64,000 bases of DNA from Capilliphycus salinus (GCF_047276495.1 NZ_CP178543.1:6200001-6264000); one strand, 5' to 3'. Positions 36,012-45,949 are shown, counted from the stretch's first letter. Notes: generated by a model not told the origin, from the sequence alone. Numbers and translations are program-made.

Positions 36012-38684
36012 CTAATCTTCAATTAACTCGGCCGAATCCGAATCTACCAACAAGACATAATCCTGCATTTTTTTGGCTAAATGTAAGGGTAAAGGTAGCT
36101 TGAGCGCTTCATCATAATGATTGGCTAAATACCTTAATTCATGGGTAAGCATAGCCCAGGGTTCTATCCCATCGCCCGGTTGAATACAAGCCACAGTAAT
36201 TTCAACTAGACTTGGATTCCAAAAATAAGTATCGGGTGAAGGTTCCAGATTTTTATTTCGTTTGCTGGTTGCAGTCGAGACTTTAGAAAGGTTGACCGGC
36301 GCTTTAAATTGTTTGGGTTTATTAGAAGTGCTGGCAAACACTCGTTCGCCCATTCTAAAAAGACCTTTAGACCATCCTTGCTCGTTATCTTCATAAGCAA
36401 ACCATTCCGGTGTTTCGTAGCCTTGATTATCTCTAATTCGCACAATTCTTAAGCCTTTATACTTGGAGATTTCTTGTTTATTTGCCACGCCAAAACTCAC
36501 TTCATTTTGGCTAATATTTTTATTTTGCAACCATTTCCAAGAAAAGCGTAAATTTTGAGCATGACATAATAATAAAGTATCACCTAACGGAAGAACATCG
36601 CCCTTGAGAGTTTGTTGGATAAAAGACATGGCTTGTTCCTCGCGAGAAACACCCCGAGCTTCTCCCCTGGCAATTTTTAAGAGTGCTTCTCGATAAGGAA
36701 GCCATTGATTGTTTTCAAAACCCAAAGCAGTCGCTTGAATTTCGGTGCTGTTAGATGCCATGTGAACCATGACCGGAACTCGCTGAATACTCCCATCTGT
36801 TGAAGTCGGAGAATTTTGCTTAATTAACCACACACCCACATAATGCAATGGCTCGGGTAGAACAATTAACTCCGGTTTTTGTTGCTTATTTTTTGTTGTT
36901 TTATCGGCGGGTTTTTTAGAATTCTTAAACTCTACCTGAGGAGGGTTGGCTTGAACTCCTAACTGGCGGAGTAAATCTAAAAATCCATTCGACGCACGAT
37001 GAGATAAACCTTTCTTTTCTGTGGTAATAAATTGCGTTAAACGATTGGCAAAAGCAAATCCTCTGCGAATAGCATCTTTGGGATCTTGATACTGTTTAAA
37101 TTTGTCTTCATTATGCAGTTCAACAAATGCCACTGTGATTCCAGAAACAGAACAAACAGAATTTTGAATTTCCTGGCTGCGTTCCTCAACCGCCCTCCGA
37201 CGACGTTCTGTAATCCTTTTAACTTTTGAATCCAGTTCTAATTCATCTCCCCGCTTTCCTAACGGTTCAGAGTGAATATCTAAAGTCAAATCCAAATTCG
37301 GAAATTGATAGGGGAATGATGCGGATTCGGGAATGCCCAAACAGTCTTTAACTGCATTAATAATCGCTTCTACGGTGCGTTGTTGTTGATGCCATATTTC
37401 TACCCTCAAATGATTGCCGATTGTTTCCACAATAGCCGAGCAGCATTGCCTTTTTAACTCGCTAGACTCAAATTTGTTCTTTAAGGTTTCAGTCGGAAAA
37501 AAGGGATTACCAGGAACAGTAGATTTTAACTGAATTCGTTTTAGAGGTTCAACAAATTCCCATTCCGGCGCAATCAGTTCTTGAATTTTTTCCGCCAACA
37601 GGCGACGGTCAGCCGGCCCAAAACCTCCCTGAACATCGTGCTTGGGTTCAATACCATTGCGGTAAAGTAAAGCTGCCGTTGAATTCCCGTTTAGATTGAG
37701 TGCAGATAAAGGATTTTGAACTATATCTTCGGGATTTGGAAAAGGATGTTGACGGTTCAAGTTGTTGAGCAACGGTGCCAAATTGCTTCCCCAATTCCAC
37801 CCCCAATTTTGCTGTGTGTTGGATGAATTTGCTCGGGTTAGTTGTTGCCATTGAATTGACGCCACTTGAAAACTATTGGATTGATGTAATCTTTCTATCC
37901 AGGGAACTTGAGTTAAAAGATAAATACTGGTTTCTTGATTTCGGGGTAAAAACTTAAGGGGTAAACTTGCCCAACGCCGCACACTAAGATCGCAATGAAC
38001 AACAGGAAATGATTGAAAAGGGACGGTCTGAACCGTGAAAGTAATCACAACAGACCAGTACCATTGTTCATAGGAAATTGGCGGCCAAGAAATAATCTCT
38101 GCTCCCGTTGTTCCAATGGATAAAGGCGCCCGGCGAAAGCGCAAAACCTCCGAACCAAATTGAATGTTGACGTTGTTTTGAGTGAGTTGGGAGGCCAAAA
38201 AGTGGGGGGTTAAAATAAAAGCATTGGACTCGGGTTCGGCCGTCCCGTTGGGTAATTTTTCTCCATTTTCAAAAGAAAATTCTGTGGTTTGCCATTGCAC
38301 ATCGTTCAAAGAAAATTGGTTCAATAAATCGCTTAATCGGTTTTCTGGTATTTGGGGAAACTGAACTTTTAGCCAAGCTTTTACAATCAAAAACAGGGCT
38401 TCTTGATCAATGGGAACTGCACTGTATAGCCAAGGCTTATCACCCGCATGAGCCGCTTTTTTTTCGATAAAAATGAGGTCGGGAACTAACGCCCGCATTG
38501 CTTGATTTAATACATAAATGGGGATGTTAATTTGATCGCGAGGACGACCCGTAACATCGGCAATGAGATTCCGAAGTTCTGACTTCCAGTTTTCGGGAAA
38601 ATTGAGAACTTCAACGGTTCGCTTGGGGTGAAGTTGATTTGAAGCCAAACGAAAAGAAAGTGTCCGCAATTGATCATAACTCAT
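36012..38684 (-). CDS. pPIWI_RE family prokaryotic Argonaute/PIWI-like protein
   Basis: An 890-residue protein. The start MSYDQLRTLSF at 38684 is chosen because GGGAGGA precedes it closely and the ATG overlaps the helicase stop; a frame start at 38744 is less likely. The family is recognised from overall architecture and gene context: an N-terminal ~400-residue region, a MID-like segment, and a C-terminal RNase H-fold PIWI domain (about residues 520-890) ending with the conserved Glu in LTHELRYLANHYDEALKLPLPLHLAKK. The canonical first Asp of an active PIWI site seems to be Glu (VAFVELHN). pPIWI_RE systems were predicted to bind RNA-DNA hybrids and act against plasmids or phages. It is the last gene of the operon. 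Confidence 0.83.
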   Translation of the reverse strand: MSYDQLRTLSFRLASNQLHPKRTVEVLNFPENWKSELRNLIADVTGRPRDQINIPIYVLNQAMRALVPDLIFIEKKAAHAGDKPWLYSAVPIDQEALFLIVKAWLKVQFPQIPENRLSDLLNQFSLNDVQWQTTEFSFENGEKLPNGTAEPESNAFILTPHFLASQLTQNNVNIQFGSEVLRFRRAPLSIGTTGAEIISWPPISYEQWYWSVVITFTVQTVPFQSFPVVHCDLSVRRWASLPLKFLPRNQETSIYLLTQVPWIERLHQSNSFQVASIQWQQLTRANSSNTQQNWGWNWGSNLAPLLNNLNRQHPFPNPEDIVQNPLSALNLNGNSTAALLYRNGIEPKHDVQGGFGPADRRLLAEKIQELIAPEWEFVEPLKRIQLKSTVPGNPFFPTETLKNKFESSELKRQCCSAIVETIGNHLRVEIWHQQQRTVEAIINAVKDCLGIPESASFPYQFPNLDLTLDIHSEPLGKRGDELELDSKVKRITERRRRAVEERSQEIQNSVCSVSGITVAFVELHNEDKFKQYQDPKDAIRRGFAFANRLTQFITTEKKGLSHRASNGFLDLLRQLGVQANPPQVEFKNSKKPADKTTKNKQQKPELIVLPEPLHYVGVWLIKQNSPTSTDGSIQRVPVMVHMASNSTEIQATALGFENNQWLPYREALLKIARGEARGVSREEQAMSFIQQTLKGDVLPLGDTLLLCHAQNLRFSWKWLQNKNISQNEVSFGVANKQEISKYKGLRIVRIRDNQGYETPEWFAYEDNEQGWSKGLFRMGERVFASTSNKPKQFKAPVNLSKVSTATSKRNKNLEPSPDTYFWNPSLVEITVACIQPGDGIEPWAMLTHELRYLANHYDEALKLPLPLHLAKKMQDYVLLVDSDSAELIED

Positions 38685-41600
38685 CGGCGATTCCTCCCAT
38701 GTTTTCAATAGCCGTATAAAAAGGCCCGTACAACGCTTGAACAAGCTCCCGTTCTAAGTTAGTAATATCCGGGTTTAAACCCGAAATAAAATAAGGACGA
38801 AGCACCTGTTTAATGCTTACTAAAAGACTGGTTAGCGGTTCATCTCCCCGTTCATCTTGCAACGCAGTTCGACGGGCAAAAGCAGCATCGCAGAAAAAGA
38901 CGCGAGCCGGACTTCCCCCCCGAATTAAACGACCGATAACCTGCCAAATTGAAACCAATTGATTCCAGGTCACGGCCTCCCGTTCTTCCGGGGGCAAAGT
39001 GCTGTAAATCATCGGTAAACGCAAGAGATAACGCCACTGTTTGTAGGCGGCATCCCGAAAGTTTTTTCCTGTTTTTTCTAAGGTTAACCTCCCTTCCAAA
39101 CTTCCATCATTTAGCAAAATTTGATCGGCATAATGTTCAACCGCCCAACGGTTTATCGAGTGAATGGCGTAGCTGATATCATCGGGACGGGGATGGGGAC
39201 GAACGAGAAAATAAACCGCACCAATTGCCGCCCGATCATCTTCATTAAGAATATTATGTCCCCGTTCAATTGCCATCAACGGCGCAATTAAAATCCAGGC
39301 TCCGGTACTGGCAAATTGAGACACCAAACCCCGCTGTAAACTCGAATTATTCTCAAGCCATTGGCTCTCAAATTCGTCATCATCGGGAACCAAGCGCCGA
39401 ATTTGTCCTTTCCAATCTTGTCGGACATTTTCCAAGTATTCTTGGGCAAGTTTCGCCTGTTCATAACTCCCGACTAATAATAAAATTCGCTGACGACCTT
39501 GAGGCAAATTTTTTCGTTCATTTTCTAAACGACTAGGCCCTCCCAAACCCCCCGGTTGGGCGAGTTGATTGAGCAATTCTTTCAGGGCAATTGCCCGTCC
39601 GTTTCCCGAGGTTCCAGAAATAGTAATGGGGCGATTTTCTCGGTCGTAAAAGCAGGTAAATTCAAAGTGACTTTTCGAGATAGCTTCTAGCTCGGCATCG
39701 GGCGATCGCAAGACTCCCGCCACCGGAACTTGTAGATGATAACCCGGAGCTTTTAGCGCCCAACTTGTCCCCGAAAGTAATAAAACGTGAGGCCCTAAAA
39801 TTCCATCGCTTCCAAAAAGTTCGTGCAGATGCAACAGCAGCCAGCGTCCGACTCCAACACATTTAAAAAACCGCAAATCTCCCGATTTTAAATCCTGAGA
39901 TCGAACGTACTGCAATGCCAAAACATTACCCATTGGTGAGGCGGGCATAACCGCTTCGTAATCTCTGGGGGGATTGTGAAAAAGCATCGAACTTTGACCT
40001 TCCAATTTGAGCGGAATTTCGACCTGTTTCCAATCTCTCAAGATTTGATTGAGGCGATTTTCTAAAACTCCAACTATCAAGCCAAATTCCAACAGTACCG
40101 CCGTATTATTCAGGTCTTCTTTGCTGAGATTAATATGGGGTTCTTGATGGGTTGCAATCCAAGTTAACAAGCGATTGCGTACCCGATTTTCTTGATTCGT
40201 TAATATCAACTGACTAGCCAATTCCGAAAGTTCTTGATTATCCGCATCCCCCAACGGATCGTCTATAAAGCGATCGAAAAACAACCAAAGGCGACGGTAA
40301 GCCGGATCGGTATTTCGTGCGTCTTTAGATGCGCCGCTCAGAGTCAAAGCAACGCGCTCCAAAATTAACCAACTGGTGAAATATTCCCCCCGTTGACTCC
40401 ATTCTCGCAAGGCGGGATTTTGAGTTAAAATTAGAGCATAAATGCGACTGGTAACAGTTTGGGTGATCTCGTGAGCTTTGCACCAGCTATCAACATCGGG
40501 ATCGGCTAATTGACTGCGCCCTTCCCAATTTAGTTCTTGAACAACGGGTTGCTGTACTTGGCTAAACCAACCCTCTCCACGCGGACCAAATAATTTTTGA
40601 CTGGGGCTGAATAAGTGATCTAATTGCACCTGTACTTGGTCGGCTTCATCAACAATTACCAAATCACTTCGACGGTAAACTAACTCATAAAATCGAATTC
40701 GTTCGCCGTTAATTTGTGGGGGAATGCGAGTATAAACTAAGCTGGCGGGTGTAGCAATCCAAACGGAAGCTTGGGTTAAATCAAGTTGTGCTTGATGGAA
40801 CGGACAAACGGTGTATAAAGAGCAGGCATAAGTTTTAGAATGGTCTGAATACTCGTTTGAATACTCCGATGAATACTCCGAGTTATTTTCCCCCTCATTC
40901 AAACGGGATAAATTCAAACAGGGTTGCTTAGATTGGGAAAAAGGTTTAACAACATCGTGACGCAATTCGCTCAAAGGACAGGCGGTACTGAGCCATTTAA
41001 ACCCCGGATGTTCTTGATATAAAATAAACGGGTTTTCTGCATTCCCAACTCGGTGCAAGCGGTTGGTGTGGCGTTCTCGATTGGATGCACCTAAAACCGG
41101 AGCAACGCCAATCCCAAGCTCGATAAAAAGTTTAGCTCGATTTAACGCCCCGATCACATCTCCCACCACTAAAGTTACATGAAGTCCCCGGCGGGTTGCC
41201 CATACGGTGACAACATCCATTAAGGTTGATTTCCCCGCAGAAACCATACCAATTAAGTGCATTAACCCGTTAAATGTTAAGGCGTCGGTTTGCTTCAAAT
41301 TCCCATTTTTATCGAACAGTTCTAGGCGAACTTTAGATAAACGTTTTTCCCAATTTTGAGGGCGGCGATTATCCATCCATCTCGCCGTTTCAAGCAAATC
41401 TTCCCAACTAACAGTAATGGGCTGTTTTTCGGGTTTATTTCTTAGGTTGTGACTGGGAGGGGGCGGAAAGATCAAATTTTCGGGAAAATTAACCGTTGCC
41501 CGATATTTTCCATCGGGACATTCGTAGCGACCTGCTGTTGCCCATTTTACGGACTCTTTTTGATAGGGTAAAATACTTTCAAGGGTGCGAATGTAAATCT

Positions 41601-41997
41601 GCTCTCGGTTGCTGCAAATGCTAACTTCTCGGGTTGAAAACTGCTCAAGCGCCGCATCAACTTCATAACCCCGCAAATATTCGTTAATTGTGCGGTAGTT
41701 TTCTAATGCCCGTTTCCAACTATATTCACTTCTAAATTGGCTGAGGATGTGCCGGGTATTTCCTAGCATTTTGTATTGGATTTGACTCCAAGTTTCGGCT
41801 TCGGGAATGGGGAAAGGATAACCCGTCAGCAGAACCCACAAAGCATGGGCGGGGGATGAGGGTGCAAGCTGTTTCAGCAAACACAAACCTAATTCAATAT
41901 CGCAAAATGTCGCCGGGTTTAATCCCGATGTTGTCGATGACCAATGAGTGCGGAGAGTTTTGGTAATATTCCGTCTCCAAGAGCTTGTATCGCGCAT
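38674..41997 (-). CDS. pPIWI_RE-associated DinG/XPD-like Fe-S helicase
   Basis: A 1107-residue superfamily 2 helicase with a ~230-residue N-terminal extension. Walker A is GMVSAGKST (about residue 252), Walker B VDEADQ (about 447), and motif VI QVIGRLIRGG (about 1022). Four cysteines between Walker A and B (STACPL, QPCLNL and YACSLYTVCPF, about residues 335-397) fit an XPD/DinG iron-sulphur cluster. The predicted role is unwinding DNA or R-loops for the partner PIWI and nuclease proteins. It overlaps the PIWI gene by 11 bp and follows the nuclease gene by 60 bp, so the three form one transcription unit. The N-terminal part matches nothing I can name independently of this module. Confidence 0.85.
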   Translation of the reverse strand: MRDTSSWRRNITKTLRTHWSSTTSGLNPATFCDIELGLCLLKQLAPSSPAHALWVLLTGYPFPIPEAETWSQIQYKMLGNTRHILSQFRSEYSWKRALENYRTINEYLRGYEVDAALEQFSTREVSICSNREQIYIRTLESILPYQKESVKWATAGRYECPDGKYRATVNFPENLIFPPPPSHNLRNKPEKQPITVSWEDLLETARWMDNRRPQNWEKRLSKVRLELFDKNGNLKQTDALTFNGLMHLIGMVSAGKSTLMDVVTVWATRRGLHVTLVVGDVIGALNRAKLFIELGIGVAPVLGASNRERHTNRLHRVGNAENPFILYQEHPGFKWLSTACPLSELRHDVVKPFSQSKQPCLNLSRLNEGENNSEYSSEYSNEYSDHSKTYACSLYTVCPFHQAQLDLTQASVWIATPASLVYTRIPPQINGERIRFYELVYRRSDLVIVDEADQVQVQLDHLFSPSQKLFGPRGEGWFSQVQQPVVQELNWEGRSQLADPDVDSWCKAHEITQTVTSRIYALILTQNPALREWSQRGEYFTSWLILERVALTLSGASKDARNTDPAYRRLWLFFDRFIDDPLGDADNQELSELASQLILTNQENRVRNRLLTWIATHQEPHINLSKEDLNNTAVLLEFGLIVGVLENRLNQILRDWKQVEIPLKLEGQSSMLFHNPPRDYEAVMPASPMGNVLALQYVRSQDLKSGDLRFFKCVGVGRWLLLHLHELFGSDGILGPHVLLLSGTSWALKAPGYHLQVPVAGVLRSPDAELEAISKSHFEFTCFYDRENRPITISGTSGNGRAIALKELLNQLAQPGGLGGPSRLENERKNLPQGRQRILLLVGSYEQAKLAQEYLENVRQDWKGQIRRLVPDDDEFESQWLENNSSLQRGLVSQFASTGAWILIAPLMAIERGHNILNEDDRAAIGAVYFLVRPHPRPDDISYAIHSINRWAVEHYADQILLNDGSLEGRLTLEKTGKNFRDAAYKQWRYLLRLPMIYSTLPPEEREAVTWNQLVSIWQVIGRLIRGGSPARVFFCDAAFARRTALQDERGDEPLTSLLVSIKQVLRPYFISGLNPDITNLERELVQALYGPFYTAIENMGGIADEL

Positions 41998-42057
41998 AAA
42001 TTTGCACCTCTGATTAATTTAAAACACCATATCTTTTGAGCAAAAAATTGATTAATT

Positions 42058-43185
42058 TTATCGTTTTTTCAGCTTGTTTTTCACCGCTTTTATGAAATTA
42101 CTCTCGGATTTTGCTTTGACAAATTTGGGCAGTCTGCAATGGTGAGTAAAAGCCCGTAAATAGTCGGAACGTTGTTGGCAGCGTTCATCGGGAAAAACAA
42201 AATAAGCCTCTTTCCAAGGCGGATTTTCAGGAATGGGAGGGTTTTGTTGCTTGACTTTTTGAGCCAATAAAAAGGGGTTTACCCAGTCTTTGACATCAAC
42301 CGCCCAAGCTTCCCCATCGGGGAATACAATTCGCAGATCGTAGCTGTCAAAATTCGGCCAGAGTTCAACGGTTTTAAGTTGGTTTAAAGCGTTAAGTTTC
42401 TCCGCCAAACGCAATTCGGCTCGACCCGGTGCCGCAATAAAGCGCCGCAAACCCCGTTTGAGCCAATATACCCCTTCTTTTTTAGCAATTTTTCGCCCCG
42501 GTTTATCCAAGCCAGCAAGACGACAAGATTCTTCTCCACAACTTAAATTTCCCCCATTTGTGCGAAGTAAAATATTATTGCAGTTGGCACAACAATAGAA
42601 ATTTTCTTCCACTGCACAGGCTTCCGGTGCGGGTTCATAGGCGGCATAAATCTGTTCTTCAAGCCGTTCGAGCGGGGGATTATTGAAGTGTTTAAGTCGT
42701 TCAAATTCTGTCACCACCGGGGTACTAATCAGCAAATGGCGGAAGGCGACATAGGAATCGGGCGCTTTTGCTGCTTTGCAAATTTGCATGGCGTTGAGGA
42801 GTAATTGTTTTTGGGTGAGTTCGGCTTCTATATCCGCACCGGCAACCGCCCATTCTAAACACAAACTGCTGGGAATTTGCGCTTCTAATAGTTGGTCTGA
42901 CTCGCCAACTTCGGGCAGTTCTAGCGGCCATTGCGTCAGAGGTTTTTGACACCACAAAAGCAGATCGGGTATGCCTTGGGGTGGCGTTTTTTTCTGTCGT
43001 AAACAGTTTAAAACAAGCCGATCTAAGCCCCGTTGTAGTTCTTTGGGATAGGGAAGCCGAGGCGGTTGACCCTGTTGAATTTTTTCGATTAGTTTAATCA
43101 ACCCACTGGCGATTAAATGAAGTGTGAGTTGATCGGGATGAAGATGGGGTGTTTCATACATAGAAATTCTGAGCGATTGTTTCAA
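42058..43185 (-). CDS. pPIWI_RE-associated zinc-ribbon PD-(D/E)xK endonuclease
   Basis: A 375-residue protein. Residues 1-180 are helical with no named domain. Residues about 195-225 form a zinc ribbon (YCCANCNN; LSCGEESCRLAG). Residues about 282-302 hold a restriction-endonuclease core (YDLRIVFPDG, then AWAVDVKDW), with Asp and an Asp-x-Lys pair in the expected order. The predicted role is cleaving DNA recognised by the PIWI and helicase partners. It is the first gene of the operon. The upstream gap (43186-43416) holds no gene, only short GCC/GGC hairpin-forming sequence. Confidence 0.8.
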   Translation of the reverse strand: MKQSLRISMYETPHLHPDQLTLHLIASGLIKLIEKIQQGQPPRLPYPKELQRGLDRLVLNCLRQKKTPPQGIPDLLLWCQKPLTQWPLELPEVGESDQLLEAQIPSSLCLEWAVAGADIEAELTQKQLLLNAMQICKAAKAPDSYVAFRHLLISTPVVTEFERLKHFNNPPLERLEEQIYAAYEPAPEACAVEENFYCCANCNNILLRTNGGNLSCGEESCRLAGLDKPGRKIAKKEGVYWLKRGLRRFIAAPGRAELRLAEKLNALNQLKTVELWPNFDSYDLRIVFPDGEAWAVDVKDWVNPFLLAQKVKQQNPPIPENPPWKEAYFVFPDERCQQRSDYLRAFTHHCRLPKFVKAKSESNFIKAVKNKLKKR

Positions 43186-43598
43186 CTCCGAGCAACACCA
43201 ATCAATTTAAAGGAACATCCCGGCAAAAATCTTTCCGGGTTAGAAAAAATTTGGCTTTTGTTCATCGCCTAGCGGCATCAAAGGTTGAATAGGCAGCGTT
43301 CGGTATGCTGCTGGCACCGTTGGCGATGCTCAACGCCCAACGGCATCAATGATGATAATATTTTAGCTGATTTTTGGTTAATTTAAATACCCCCTTTAAT
43401 TGGAAAAATTAATAGTTTAAATTGGGGGAAGTTTAACCCAAGCCTTGTTCGGTGGATGGTTAACAAAACAATCGCCCCGAGTAAACAACTGGGTTCTAGT
43501 TTTAGTATGATCAGCCCGATCAATCCAAAGGGTTAATCGGCAAACATCTTGACGGGGAGCGCCGTTTTTTTCCAGAGGAAAATACCATCTGGCAAGCG

Positions 43599-44378
43599 GT
43601 GGCTCATCAAGAATTTCAATCCGAGATCGCAACTTCTCAGCAAACCTATTTAAAATTGGCGGATTTGCGGTTAGAACTCGAACAAAAAGAACGGGAATGG
43701 GAACTTTATTATCAAGCCGCTTTAACAGATTTGCGGAGTTTAATCGCCGAAATTCAAGCCAACCGAAAATGTGAAATTGAAGTCGGGGAAGGGAAGGAAG
43801 CCGAACGGTTCCAGGTGGAAGTAGACTATTGGACGAAGGGACGTTTAAGCGAATACGAAAGCCAATTGAGTCGGCTTGAAACCCAACTTTTAGAAGGAGA
43901 ATCAACCCTCACCACCGAAGAACTTAAAGCGATTTGCGAACAAATTACGCAGCAGCAACCGATTTTAGGCGAGATACTCGAACAGGCAAAATTATCGATT
44001 TTGGGGTCACAAATGCGGGCGGAAATTGCCGATCAGGTTGTCGAAACTTTGACGGGTTTTGGTTACACTCTCGTTGATGATACCTACGAGGGAGAAGACG
44101 AGCGAAACGCCTACGTTGTCAAGGTGAAAAATATCGCCGGAGATGAAGTTGTGACGGTGGTTAGTCCCGAGTCAGAATTTGGGGCGAATTCGATTTCTAT
44201 TAATAGTTTCAGCGACACTTTAGTAGATGAACAAGCCACCCGCCAAAACGCCGAAGCCATTTTCAAACTGTTAAATGATGCGGGTGTTCAGGGGGTTGGC
44301 GAGGTTGAATGCAACGAACAACCGAAAGCCGAATATCAGAATTTAGAGGAGGTTAAAAAGCGCTCGGTTCAGTCGTAG
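43599..44378 (+). CDS. Coiled-coil protein of unknown function, possibly 5'-truncated
   Basis: A 259-residue product. Residues 1-120 are a charged coiled coil (LELEQKEREWELYYQAAL; SEYESQLSRLETQLLEGE); residues 140-240 look like a small alpha/beta domain (VETLTGFGYTLVDDTYEG). The start is GTG without a visible ribosome-binding site, and the frame stays open and protein-like for another ~30 codons upstream to a TAG near 43501, with no ATG. The gene may therefore have lost its real 5' end. It lies between the pPIWI operon and an insertion sequence. Family not recognised. Confidence 0.55.
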   Translation: MAHQEFQSEIATSQQTYLKLADLRLELEQKEREWELYYQAALTDLRSLIAEIQANRKCEIEVGEGKEAERFQVEVDYWTKGRLSEYESQLSRLETQLLEGESTLTTEELKAICEQITQQQPILGEILEQAKLSILGSQMRAEIADQVVETLTGFGYTLVDDTYEGEDERNAYVVKVKNIAGDEVVTVVSPESEFGANSISINSFSDTLVDEQATRQNAEAIFKLLNDAGVQGVGEVECNEQPKAEYQNLEEVKKRSVQS

Positions 44379-44386
44379 GACTCCCT

Positions 44387-44593
44387 ATAAATCCCCCTAA
44401 ATCCCCCTTAAAAAGGGGGACTTTATCCCCTAAATCCCCCGGAGAGATCCCCCTAAATCCCCCTTAAAAAGGGGGACTTTATCCCCTAAATTCCCCGGAG
44501 AGATCCCCCTAAATCCCCCTTAAAAAGGGGGACTTTATCCCCTAAATTCCCCGGAGAGATCCCCCTAAATCCCCCTTAAAAAGGGGGACTTTA
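44387..44593. repeat. 56-bp tandem repeat, about 3.7 copies
   Basis: The marker GGGGGACTTT recurs at 44415, 44471, 44527 and 44583, giving an exact 56-bp period. Each unit contains the palindrome CCCCCTTAAAAAGGGGG and a second block TCCCCTAAATTCCCCGGAGA. It belongs to the same C/G-rich dispersed repeat class seen at 45950-46015 inside the NACHT gene. Confidence 0.9.
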
Positions 44594-44618
44594 GCACTCT
44601 TTTCCCCCCTTTTTAAGG

Positions 44619-45949
44619 CAGGGCTGTTTCATTCTAGCAAAATCCAAAGCTTGAACCAGCGATTATTAAGCCATCTTTGACCTTCTGTAATTGAGAGAAA
44701 TCCTAACAGTCGAAACAGATTCATTGCCATAGTTTGGAGAATTGATAGATTCGTTCGAGCTTGAAAGTGATGTATAGGAGAATTATCCTCTTTAAAGATT
44801 ACATCTTTTACCCAATGCAACTGATTTTCTATTAACCAATGTCCTTTTATTTTCGTGGCAAAAACTTCGGCTTTCTCTGATAAACTACTAATGTAGTAAG
44901 CCACTTGATGATAATCCTTGTTTCCTCTTTTACCCCATCTTTCAACTCGGATTAAGCTTTCAATTCCACACCAAGTCAATGGCAGAGAGTCTAAGCTCTT
45001 AAAAACCGAGACTTGGCGTTGAATTTGGCGACCATGACTTTCCTCTTTTTTCAGATTTACACTGAGTGGTACTTGATTACGTGTGATAGATTCGAGAGCT
45101 TGATACAACTTTTTTTGATTCTTTTTCACCGCAACTAGATAATGATTTCCAGAAGCTATAATTTCTCGAACTGTTTGTTTTTGGCAATGTAAGGCATCGA
45201 GAGTAAAAACTTTATTTTTTAAGGAGCAATGCCGGAGTAGGTCTTGAACTGACTTGATTTCTGAACACTTTTTGTTCTCCAAACGATTGCATCCGAAAAC
45301 TAACCCATTATCTTGACTATATAAAGAAACGAAGGAGACAAAATTTTGATAAGACTTGTCATAATTATCAACAGTACTGTTCAAGCTTTTGCCATCTATA
45401 CAGACCCAATCTCTCAAATTACTCAACTCACTTAGTTGACCAGACCATTGATTAAAAATATCCTGAAGATTTGACCAATCTACCCCGACTAGCACTCGTC
45501 TTATTGTTGATGAAGATGGAACTTTTTTGGAGAAAATATTAAATTTTTTCACGATTAATTGTTGATTGGCTTTCGCAAAGTCTCCCAATGCTCGATACCC
45601 TAAATATCCCTGCATCGTTCCTAGAATTACTATTAATAAAACCAACCATAAAGGATGTCTTCTCCCTTGGCTGCGGCGAAAGTCCTTGATTTTTTTAAGT
45701 GCTTCAATTAGACTATTCATATCTAGAATTTTTTCACAAAAAGCTGGCGATCGCTATCATCTTACATCAAGCGCGATCGCCAGTTTCATTATTAAAGGAC
45801 CGATTGACCGATGAGAGTCAAAGGTGATGTTTTAGTTTGGCGATCGCTGTTTTTTTCTAAGATTAAAGATTTTCCGAAGAAAAAAGGGCTAAAATTACTG
45901 CCAATTTTGGGTCTCAGCGATCGCCAAATTTTAGAACGAAACGGCCCTG
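44619..45949. mobile_element. ISAs1-family insertion sequence
   Basis: The ends are inverted repeats: CAGGGCTGTTTCATTCTA at 44619 and, read on the other strand from 45949, CAGGGCCGTTTCGTTCTA (16 of 18 identical). CCTTTTTAAGG directly flanks both ends (44608-44618 and 45950-45960). This is consistent with a target duplication of up to 11 bp, though the target is itself a repeated palindrome. The element is 1331 bp with one transposase gene. It cuts the NACHT ATPase gene. Confidence 0.88.
44629..45720 (-). CDS. ISAs1-family DDE transposase
   Basis: A 363-residue cut-and-paste transposase. The N-terminal DUF-type segment DFRRSQGRRHPLWLVLLIVI and the catalytic region are typical: VCIDGKSLN (first Asp), FTLDALHCQKQT (second Asp) and GHWLIENQLHWVKDVIFKED (Glu). 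The frame is intact, so the element may be active. The stop lies ten bases inside the left inverted repeat. About 200 bp between the start codon and the right end contain no gene. Confidence 0.95.
   Translation of the reverse strand: MNSLIEALKKIKDFRRSQGRRHPLWLVLLIVILGTMQGYLGYRALGDFAKANQQLIVKKFNIFSKKVPSSSTIRRVLVGVDWSNLQDIFNQWSGQLSELSNLRDWVCIDGKSLNSTVDNYDKSYQNFVSFVSLYSQDNGLVFGCNRLENKKCSEIKSVQDLLRHCSLKNKVFTLDALHCQKQTVREIIASGNHYLVAVKKNQKKLYQALESITRNQVPLSVNLKKEESHGRQIQRQVSVFKSLDSLPLTWCGIESLIRVERWGKRGNKDYHQVAYYISSLSEKAEVFATKIKGHWLIENQLHWVKDVIFKEDNSPIHHFQARTNLSILQTMAMNLFRLLGFLSITEGQRWLNNRWFKLWILLE

Noticed and set aside
44387..44593. Possible CRISPR array
   Set aside because: The whole 56-bp unit is conserved; there are no unique spacers.
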